Source: an uncultured Eubacteriales bacterium
GTDB taxonomy: Bacteria; Bacillota; Clostridia; Oscillospirales; Oscillospiraceae
DNA: 38,644 bases
Direction: 5' to 3'
Assembly (NCBI GenBank): GCA_900313925.1
Contig: OMTF01000018.1
Span: 1-38,644 of the forward strand
Made by a program: the position numbers and the translations under genes. Within the stretch, counting starts at the first letter, position 1. Each line of letters begins with the position of its first letter. Below the pieces are notes generated by a model. The model was not told the DNA's origin. It worked only from the letters and a program-made list of their open reading frames with translations, and did not search any database. Positions 33,142 through 38,644 of the stretch are shown here, piece after piece.

Positions 33142-34002
33142 TCAGGATGCGGGCGGGGAAAGGTTCATCACTTCCACAGCCGCTCTCGTTACAAGGATGC
33201 AGTCGCATTCCCCGCTGTCCAGGGCGCTGAAGAGTGTCCGGCCGCCGCCGACGACCCGTGTGATTCGGGAGAATTTCCCCTGCAGGCTTTTCTCATGCGC
33301 CAGCATCGTCTCTATTGTCTCGGAAGAATTGATATCCAGGCTCTTGTTCTTCAAGCCGGATTTTGTTCCCGACAGAGCTGCAATTACATATTCGGAACGG
33401 AGAAACGGGCCATAAATTTCGTACTCCTCTTCCACTCTTTCTTCCGTTTCCTTGCCTTTTTCATCTGTCTTATAGACAATTTTTACGTTGCTGGGAGCCC
33501 CGAAGGCAACATCAATCTCACCGGAGGAAAGCTCAACATAGGTTTTTTCGCTGCTGATCGCATAAAATTGCGGCGTCCAGCCAAGTTTGCTGCAGACCGC
33601 CTGCGCAAGTTCCGGGAATGCCCCGCAGAAGGCACCGCTTGCGTCCTGATAGCTCAGAGGATAATTTTCCCCGTCCACCCCGACTAAGATGCTGATGGAA
33701 GGGATATTGCCCTCCGCCGCGTCCAATGCTTCCGCGTTCTTGGTGTATTCCATCTTCTCCCCGCCGCGGAACCAGCGGGCATTCAGGCTGTCCAGCGTCC
33801 CGTCCGCCGCGAGCACTTGCATGGCGGCAGTAATATACCAAGCAAGATCGCTTCCGGTTCGGAAGGCGATATAATAATTTGCATCCCCGAGCGAACGCAG
33901 AATCCGGTATCTCCCGCCTCCGCTCCCGCCACAGGCTGTAAGGCCGAGGCAGAGCGCAAGAACCAGCAGCCAGATCAGACTTTTTTTTATGGCCGAAGAC
34001 AA
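33142..34002 (-). CDS. Solute-binding lipoprotein, circularly permuted and divergent (second copy)
   Basis: A 286 aa lipoprotein of the amino-acid ABC binding-protein fold. TTG at 34002 is taken as start because AGGGAGG lies upstream and a signal peptide with lipobox LTAC (Cys24) follows; a GTG ten codons earlier would have no ribosome site. The mature protein opens with RYRIL, YYIAFRTG and a helix ending DGTLDSLNARWF (31-78), which is normally the C-terminal piece of this fold. The usual N-terminal piece (ILVGVDGENYPLSYQDASG) follows from about 105. A charged insertion lies at 171-187. The Asp that holds the amino group in amino-acid binders is Thr272 here, while an Arg (Arg189) is kept. It may bind another ligand or act as a sensor. 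It has its own promoter. Confidence 0.8.
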   Translation of the reverse strand: MSSAIKKSLIWLLVLALCLGLTACGGSGGGRYRILRSLGDANYYIAFRTGSDLAWYITAAMQVLAADGTLDSLNARWFRGGEKMEYTKNAEALDAAEGNIPSISILVGVDGENYPLSYQDASGAFCGAFPELAQAVCSKLGWTPQFYAISSEKTYVELSSGEIDVAFGAPSNVKIVYKTDEKGKETEERVEEEYEIYGPFLRSEYVIAALSGTKSGLKNKSLDINSSETIETMLAHEKSLQGKFSRITRVVGGGRTLFSALDSGECDCILVTRAAVEVMNLSPPAS

Positions 34003-34049
34003 AGAACCGGACCTCCCTTCCGCAGAACGCACACTCTTAAGCGTATTCC

Positions 34050-34078
34050 ATCATAGCGAAAGCGGAAAACCCGGTCAA
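34050..34078 (-). promoter_or_regulatory. Sigma-A promoter of the second binding-protein gene
   Basis: On the minus strand TTGACC (34073-34078), 17 bp spacer, TATGAT (34050-34055). It allows expression apart from the transporter operon. Confidence 0.75.
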
Positions 34079-34135
34079 GACGGGAAGAGCAGAATTCAAA
34101 AATTATTTACGGTCCATGCGGCTTTCCTGCAGCCG

Positions 34136-34912
34136 TTACAAAGACAGAACACGATGCTCCAGAAAGCGAACGCATCCCTTGAGAAGCAGGTACCGCAGCG
34201 CGCCGTTTTCCGCCTCAGCCGTGATCTCCAGGGTCCCGCCCGGCTCGCTGAATTTTTCCGTACAGCTTCCGCCGCTTTCCCAGCTCAGCCAGGCGCCCGC
34301 CGCGGCAGTGCCGCTCGCGCAGGAGCTTTCCCATACGATCGTATCCGTAGACGCCACATAAACGACCGGCGTAAGGCGATGAGCCTTCCGATCGACCTGC
34401 AGAACACCCAGCGCTGCAGACTCCAGGTCCCGGCACCAGGTCCGAATTCTTTTTTCCACATAGTCCTTAGCCAGCGTCTGCTCGAAGATGAGATGCGTTA
34501 TGCCGGGCAACTGCACTAAGCCGGCTTCACGGCTGTCCGTCCGGGTCTCGAATACCGCAAGCGGAAGCGGCATCTGCACGCTGCCCTCCCACTGTCCTCC
34601 GACCCGGTGCACTGTAACGCAGACCGGATCCGGCGCACCGGAAACACGCAGCTCGGCCGTCTGCCTTTCCGCTCCGGTCTTCTCCGCCAGAAGCGCCGCA
34701 CAGCAGAGGCTTGCATTGCCGCAGAATTCTCCGCCCATCATTTGCAGCGAAGGATTTTCCGGAGAAAGGCGAACATATCCCACCTGCTGGCAGCCGGGGA
34801 GCCGCTGCATAAGTGCCGCGGCACAGCGGGCCCGCTGCGGTGCAGGAACGTCTGACAGTACAAGTGCGGTTATATTCCCAGTAGGATCCGCGAGAATATA
34901 TTCAACCTCCAT
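34136..34912 (-). CDS. DapF-fold amino-acid racemase/epimerase (CntK/histidine-racemase-like)
   Basis: A 258 aa cofactor-independent racemase of the diaminopimelate epimerase fold. The two catalytic cysteines are visible: Cys64 in MMGGEFCGNAS and Cys198 in ESSCASGTAA. The GGEFCGN and CASGT contexts resemble CntK-type histidine racemases rather than true DapF, which has CGNG and ACGTG. The gene starts 4 bp after the ABC ATPase stop and shares its operon. No cntL- or cntM-like gene is present, so metallophore synthesis is not supported. A role in converting an imported or exported D/L-amino acid is an inference. Confidence 0.8.
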   Translation of the reverse strand: MEVEYILADPTGNITALVLSDVPAPQRARCAAALMQRLPGCQQVGYVRLSPENPSLQMMGGEFCGNASLCCAALLAEKTGAERQTAELRVSGAPDPVCVTVHRVGGQWEGSVQMPLPLAVFETRTDSREAGLVQLPGITHLIFEQTLAKDYVEKRIRTWCRDLESAALGVLQVDRKAHRLTPVVYVASTDTIVWESSCASGTAAAGAWLSWESGGSCTEKFSEPGGTLEITAEAENGALRYLLLKGCVRFLEHRVLSL

Positions 34913-34916
34913 ATGG

Positions 34917-35675
34917 TTAGTCTCCGTAGTTCTGCAGAAAGCGTTTCGTCCGCTCCTGTGCCGTATTTCCGAAAATCTCTTCCGGAGTTCCCTGTTCTAC
35001 GATAATGCCGGCATCCATGAAAATAACCCTGTCGGAAACTGCTCGGGCGAAGGACATTTCATGCGTCACAATCACCATGGTCATATCCTGTTCCGCCAGC
35101 TGCCTTATTACCTTCAGAACCTCGCCGGTAAGTTCCGGGTCCAGCGCCGAAGTCGGTTCATCGAAAAAGAGGATCTGCGGATGCATGGCAAGCGCTCTTG
35201 CAATCGCCACACGCTGCTGCTGTCCGCCGGAAAGCTGGCAGGGGTAACTCTCCGCCTTATCTTCCAGTCCCATCCGCTTCAGTAGCTCCCGCGCCGTCTG
35301 TTCCGCTTCCTCCCGGCTTCTTTTCTGTACTACCATGGGTGATGCCATCAGATTATGCAGAACCGTGTAGTGGGGAAATAGATTGAACTGCTGAAAGACC
35401 AGGCCGAACACGCTTTTCATCCGCCGCAGCTCACTCTGCGGCAGGTAGACCGCTTTCCCTTCCTCTCCGGTCCAGGCCGCGGCCCGATCCAGATAGCGGA
35501 TTTCTCCGGAATCCATTGTTTCCAGGAACGTAGCGCAGCGCAGAAGCGTGGATTTTCCGGATCCGGACGGCCCGATGACGGAAACAACATCGCCCTTGTC
35601 TACGGAAAGGGATATTCCTTTCAGCACCTCCAGATCGGCAAAGGATTTGTGCAGATTCTTAATTTCCAGTATCAT
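34917..35675 (-). CDS. Amino-acid ABC transporter ATP-binding protein
   Basis: ATPase of a polar amino-acid (PAAT family) importer, 252 aa. It has Walker [10 protein letters not shown] at about 35-43, Q-loop [17 protein letters not shown], signature [15 protein letters not shown], Walker [20 protein letters not shown] and the H-loop VTHEMSFA. The FNLFPH segment is typical of GlnQ/TcyN-like ATPases. The start lies 14 bp after the permease stop. An insert at about 63-83 ([18 protein letters not shown]) slightly lengthens the protein. Confidence 0.95.
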   Translation of the reverse strand: MILEIKNLHKSFADLEVLKGISLSVDKGDVVSVIGPSGSGKSTLLRCATFLETMDSGEIRYLDRAAAWTGEEGKAVYLPQSELRRMKSVFGLVFQQFNLFPHYTVLHNLMASPMVVQKRSREEAEQTARELLKRMGLEDKAESYPCQLSGGQQQRVAIARALAMHPQILFFDEPTSALDPELTGEVLKVIRQLAEQDMTMVIVTHEMSFARAVSDRVIFMDAGIIVEQGTPEEIFGNTAQERTKRFLQNYGD

Positions 35676-35689
35676 GTCCGCCGCCCCCG

Positions 35690-36433
35690 TTACGTGTAGT
35701 AGGAAAAGCTCTTCTCAACCTTTTCCATTGCCCATGCCACGACGGCATTGAAGATGAAGTAGAACAATCCGGCAACGAAAAGGGGTGCAAAGCTGGTTTC
35801 CGCCGCAGCAATCTGCTTTGCCACGGTAAACATCTCCGCATATGCCAGTACGAAGGCCAGAGAAGTGTCCTTAACCAAAGTGATAACTTCGTTCGTAACC
35901 GGCGGAAGCACGCGTTTTATCATCTGCGGAAGAATAATCTGATAGAAGGTCTGGTTATGGGTATAGCCCAGCACTTCCGCCGCTTCCCACTGTCCCGGCG
36001 GTATGGATTCGATGCCGGAGCGGTAGATTTCCGCAAAGTAGGCGGCGTAGTTGATTACAAAGCCGACAATAATGGCGGCAAATCGCCAGGTCGTGGAAAT
36101 TCTCGCTCCGAACAGGTAGTACGGGCCGTAGCAGACGACCAGCAGCTGCAGCATCAGAGGCGTGCCGCGCAGGATCGCAATGAAAAAAACGAAAATCGCA
36201 CGCACAGGCTTGACCCGGGACAGCCAGCCTTTGAAGCCGGGAGCCGGGGACACCCCCGCAATTGCCCGTGTGCGCCAGTCCGGATCCAGCCTGCGAAACG
36301 GCGCCCAGGTGCTCATCCGCCCGAAACATACAAAAAGTCCCAGCGGCAGGGAGAAAACTAAAGTCAGCAGGAAGATGAGCGTGGAAGATCCCAGGCCTTC
36401 CAGAAGCTGCAGACAAATCATACCGAATGTCAT
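35690..36433 (-). CDS. Amino-acid ABC transporter permease
   Basis: A 247 aa membrane protein of the PAAT family. Five or so helices are visible. The cytoplasmic coupling EAA loop is [19 protein letters not shown], followed by [27 protein letters not shown], a segment shared with cystine and glutamine permeases. A longer basic loop (about 38-75) lies between the first and second helices. One permease gene implies a homodimeric pore. Cystine or another polar amino acid is the likely cargo. Confidence 0.93.
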   Translation of the reverse strand: MTFGMICLQLLEGLGSSTLIFLLTLVFSLPLGLFVCFGRMSTWAPFRRLDPDWRTRAIAGVSPAPGFKGWLSRVKPVRAIFVFFIAILRGTPLMLQLLVVCYGPYYLFGARISTTWRFAAIIVGFVINYAAYFAEIYRSGIESIPPGQWEAAEVLGYTHNQTFYQIILPQMIKRVLPPVTNEVITLVKDTSLAFVLAYAEMFTVAKQIAAAETSFAPLFVAGLFYFIFNAVVAWAMEKVEKSFSYYT

Positions 36434-36476
36434 CGGTCATTCTTTCCTTTCGCATCAATATTCCTCGCCGAGCACG

Positions 36477-36502
36477 AAAAGGCGGCAGATACGAATCTGC
36501 CG
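36477..36502 (-). terminator. Attenuator hairpin between binding-protein and permease genes
   Basis: CGGCAGAT (36483-36490) pairs with ATCTGCCG (36495-36502), followed on the minus strand by CCTTTT. Leaky termination here would give more binding protein than permease and ATPase. Confidence 0.7.
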
Positions 36503-36531
36503 TCCTAATCTTTACTTATTGCTTTCGTGCT

Positions 36532-37419
36532 TCAGCTTTCCACGGTCCCTCCGGAAACATAGTACATTGCCACGCCAATATCGATGGCGATGGCATCCAC
36601 CATGCCGGAATTCATGTTCAGAACCGCTGTGTTGTAGTCCGCCGTCTGCTCGAGGCTCTTAAAGGTCGCTGCAAGATCCGACCGATCGGTCTGCAGGGCT
36701 GTCAGGGCAGAGGAGTCTGCCTGTGTAACGACTGTTTTACCGCTTAGGTCCGCCAGTGTCTGGATTTCCGAATCCGCTGGTACCATCACAACAATGCTGT
36801 TGTCCACGTATGCGTCCGACCAAGTATAGTCATCCTCCCGCCCGGTCATGGTAAATCCGTTCCAGATGCAGTCAATGGCGCCGGAGTTCAGTTCCATGTC
36901 CTTGGCGTCCCAGTCAATGGGCTGTTTTACAAGTTCCCAGCCGTATATGTCGCAGACGGCCTGGGCAAGCTCCAGATCGAAGCCCGTATATTCGCCGGTT
37001 TCATCCTTGTATCCATAGGGAGGGTATTCGGCATCAAAGCCGACCACCAGCTGCGTGCGGTTTTTGAACTCGTCGCTGGCAGCGGTTGCGTCAAAGGTTG
37101 TCGCATTGGCTTCATCCAGGCAGAGCATCGCATCTAAATGATAGTCCGAATATTTGGCCGCAACCTCATCTATGGTCCCGTCCTTCAGCAGCTGGTACAC
37201 GCCAGCCTGCACGGCGTCCCGCAGCTCGGTATTGCCTTTCTTGAAGCCGATGCCGTACTGCTCGGTAGAGATTTTTTCATCCAAAATGCGATAGGGAGCC
37301 GAAGCCGATGTTGTCGAAGGTTCCGCCGTGGCAGCGGCTTCTCCTCCGGAACTGCCGCCGCAGGCGCTCAGCGCAAGCAGCATAACCAGAGCCAATACTA
37401 AAGCGATTGTCTTTTTCAT
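36532..37419 (-). CDS. Amino-acid-binding lipoprotein with circularly permuted fold
   Basis: Binding protein of the ABC importer, 295 aa. The ATG at 37419 follows AAGGA and starts a signal peptide with lipobox LSAC (Cys20). A linker (21-41) leads to PYRILDEKISTEQYGIGFKK and a helix ending DGTIDEVAAKY (42-90). In this fold that segment is normally the C-terminus. The usual N-terminal block, LVVGFDAEYPPYGYKDETG, comes only at 124-142, after a 30-residue joint. The chain then ends at VDAIAIDIGVAMYYVSGG, just where the usual C-terminal segment should start. Arg194 (MTGRED) and Asp280 match the residues that bind the carboxylate and amino groups of amino acids, so it should bind an alpha-amino acid. 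Confidence 0.88.
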   Translation of the reverse strand: MKKTIALVLALVMLLALSACGGSSGGEAAATAEPSTTSASAPYRILDEKISTEQYGIGFKKGNTELRDAVQAGVYQLLKDGTIDEVAAKYSDYHLDAMLCLDEANATTFDATAASDEFKNRTQLVVGFDAEYPPYGYKDETGEYTGFDLELAQAVCDIYGWELVKQPIDWDAKDMELNSGAIDCIWNGFTMTGREDDYTWSDAYVDNSIVVMVPADSEIQTLADLSGKTVVTQADSSALTALQTDRSDLAATFKSLEQTADYNTAVLNMNSGMVDAIAIDIGVAMYYVSGGTVES

Positions 37420-37457
37420 TTCCTTTCCTTCTCTCTTTCGTAGGATGGCTGTGTTAC

Positions 37458-37485
37458 AGTATATCACATTAGCGAACTAATGCAA
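37458..37485 (-). promoter_or_regulatory. Promoter with overlapping palindromic operator for the ABC operon
   Basis: On the minus strand TTGCAT (37480-37485), 16 bp spacer, TATACT (37458-37463). A perfect inverted repeat CATTAG-CGAA-CTAATG (37467-37482) fills the spacer, a classic place for a repressor. The shape is like MarR-family sites, but the regulator is unknown. Confidence 0.7.
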
Positions 37486-37559
37486 TAGAGCGCTGCCCGT
37501 TCGAAAAATGGATGCCGAAAGACAGGGCTTCCGTGTGCAGACATGCCCCGAATCCCCTG

Positions 37560-38270
37560 TTACAACGGTTTTTTTCGAATCTGCGCCCAGGGCCGGGGAT
37601 ATTTCGAAGCGGTGATTCCATCCTTGCCGTAAATTACAACGGAGTGCACTGCCTCCGTTCCCGGTACGGAATAAGTTTTAACGCCGCGAAACCGAGCTCC
37701 CAGCTTTTGTGCCGCCGATGCCGCTTCCTGAACTTCCGCCCGGCAGTCCGGACCTTTCAGGGCTAGAAAAAGTCCGCCCTGCCGCGTCAGAGGCAGACAA
37801 AGCTCATTCAATACGGAAAGTTTCGCCACCGCCCGCGCAAGCACCGCGTCAAAGGTCTCCCGATAGGGTCCCCTGGCAGCGTCTTCCGCACGGGCGTGAA
37901 TGCATTCCACATTTTCGAACTCCAGATTCCGGCACAGGTCCTGCAGAAAATTTATCCGCTTTCCCAGACTGTCTATTAGAACAAGCCGCATCGATGGATG
38001 CAGAATCTTCAGCACCACGCCGGGAAATCCCGCTCCCGAGCCGACATCCGCCGCGCTTTTCCCGTCCAGCTCCACCCACTGCGCTGCAGCGGCGCAGTCA
38101 AGAAAATGCAGCCGTGCAATGTTTTCCTCCCCCGCAATCGCGGTAAGGTTCATGACGGTATTCGCTTCCGTAAGCAGATCTGCATAGCGCCGGAATTTTG
38201 AAAGAATTTCATCGCTGCAGGGCTGTCCCAGAGCCGGCAGTTCCTGTTCCAATATTTTCTCAAGAGACAT
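37560..38270 (-). CDS. rsmG: 16S rRNA (guanine-527-N7)-methyltransferase
   Basis: Methylates G527 in the 530 loop of 16S rRNA with SAM. The 236 aa show the GidB/RsmG layout: an N-terminal helical part with YADLLTEANTVMNLTAI, then the Rossmann core with AADVGSGAGFPGVVLKI (SAM motif I), LVLIDSLGKRINFLQ, and the motif LARAVAKLSVL. The length is normal. GAAGAAGG lies 6 bases before the ATG. mnmG and mnmE, frequent neighbours, are not seen; the upstream side is taken by a probable insertion sequence. Confidence 0.96.
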   Translation of the reverse strand: MSLEKILEQELPALGQPCSDEILSKFRRYADLLTEANTVMNLTAIAGEENIARLHFLDCAAAAQWVELDGKSAADVGSGAGFPGVVLKILHPSMRLVLIDSLGKRINFLQDLCRNLEFENVECIHARAEDAARGPYRETFDAVLARAVAKLSVLNELCLPLTRQGGLFLALKGPDCRAEVQEAASAAQKLGARFRGVKTYSVPGTEAVHSVVIYGKDGITASKYPRPWAQIRKKPL

Positions 38271-38324
38271 GGCGTGCCTTCTTCCGCAGATAGACTTTTT
38301 CGGCGCAGCTCGCCGACTGTTTCC

Positions 38325-38333
38325 ATTGTATCA
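38325..38333 (-). promoter_or_regulatory. Extended -10 promoter of rsmG
   Basis: On the minus strand TGA followed by TACAAT (38325-38330), about 55 bp before the start. No -35 consensus is visible. Confidence 0.5.
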
Positions 38334-38430
38334 TGATTCGGTACCGCCGTCTCATTCTTCTTTCCGCTACTGCCAGTGCGGGCATCGGCAGTTTTCATGC
38401 CGTTTTCATCCGCTCCGCCAGGAAGAAAAA

Positions 38431-38572
38431 AGGGTTCTATAATAAATGTTGGGGTAGAGATCTGGAGAACACTCCAGATCTCTTCTTTCACGCCAAAAGA
38501 AAAAACAGTAGAGCATAAAGAACAAAACCTTTAGAATATAGGTGACTAATCCAAAACGAAAGGATGTTCAAT
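38431..38572 (+). mobile_element. Probable left end of an ISL3-like insertion sequence
   Basis: A GGTTCTATAATAAATG block at 38433-38448, followed by TTGGGGT, resembles terminal inverted repeats of clostridial ISL3-type elements (from memory, not searched). Just inside is a perfect 12 bp inverted repeat, AGAGATCTGGAG (38456-38467) and CTCCAGATCTCT (38472-38483), followed by TTCTTT. Such a hairpin near an element's end can block read-through transcription. The right end is outside the window. Confidence 0.5.
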
Positions 38573-38644
38573 ATGCTCTATAAAGATAATACAACAATGC
38601 TGATGGGATTGGAAGAGGCCATTGTAGAACGGGTGGAGGAAACA
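38573..38644 (+). CDS. Transposase N-terminus, ISL3-like (runs off the window)
   Basis: Only 24 codons are present. AAAGGA (38558-38563) precedes the ATG. The start MLYKDNTTMLMGLEEAIVER, ending VEET, resembles the N-terminus of ISL3 transposases, where an LLGLEG-like helix leads into a V-E-R-V-E-E segment before the zinc-binding domain. The call rests on this short stretch and the terminal-repeat-like sequence upstream, so it is tentative. Confidence 0.5.
   Translation, partial: MLYKDNTTMLMGLEEAIVERVEET

Noticed and set aside
1..38644. CRISPR array, tRNA or rRNA genes, prophage or defence island
   Set aside because: No regularly spaced repeats, no cloverleaf-like or rRNA sequence and no phage structural or Cas-like proteins were seen on either strand.

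Overview
The window reads as chromosomal DNA of an anaerobic member of the Clostridia (Bacillota). The signs are an S-box (SAM-I) riboswitch ahead of metK, an RFN/FMN riboswitch ahead of a ribD-ribE-ribBA-ribH operon, the order ecfA1-ecfA2-ecfT-truA, a ClpE-type unfoldase with an N-terminal zinc finger, a DUF5711-CvpA pair, a small 4Fe-4S ferredoxin subunit, strong GGAGG ribosome sites and sigma-A promoters with 16-18 bp spacers. Base composition is moderately GC-rich in genes. No rRNA, tRNA, CRISPR array or prophage was seen.

Layout. 1-151: start of a ferredoxin-like gene (minus). 526-4801 (plus): proB-proA (proline synthesis) and a CASTOR/POLLUX-type ion channel. 4845-8614 (minus): the riboflavin operon with its FMN riboswitch, terminator and promoter. 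8641-10245 (minus): a small orphan protein and a membrane-anchored esterase. 10420-14142 (plus): an iron-sulfur flavoprotein-like reductase, then a SAM-riboswitch operon of metK, a DUF1643 protein and an omega-amidase-like hydrolase. 14519-21620 (plus): an expanded locus of two YkvI-family transporters (the first broken by a TGA at codon 13) and three PanE/ApbA-family reductases, two of which encode the same protein. 21761-28579 (minus): a DUF488 protein, a secreted NlpC/P60-like and leucine-rich-repeat protein, and an operon of DUF5711, CvpA-like, clpE and macro-domain genes. 28643-33057 (minus): an rRNA-methyltransferase-like gene, the ECF transporter module and truA. 33071-37485 (minus): an amino-acid ABC transporter operon with a DapF/CntK-like racemase and two substrate-binding lipoproteins. 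37560-38270 (minus): rsmG. 38431-38644 (plus): the probable left end of an ISL3-like insertion sequence.

How genes work together. FMN shuts off its own synthesis operon through a terminator. SAM shuts off metK and probably the two genes translationally coupled to or abutting it; the omega-amidase fits methionine salvage. The ECF ATPases and T subunit form the shared energising module for vitamin transporters whose S subunits lie elsewhere. The ABC operon probably imports a polar amino acid or cystine, and the racemase may act on the cargo.

Most unusual points. (1) Both ABC substrate-binding proteins look circularly permuted: the segment that normally ends the fold comes first, just after the lipobox. 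(2) Two adjacent reductase genes are identical over 866 bp and then differ by eight silent changes in 124 bp, a gene-conversion pattern. (3) The YkvI-PanE locus has duplicated genes and duplicated promoters, with one transporter copy interrupted near its start.
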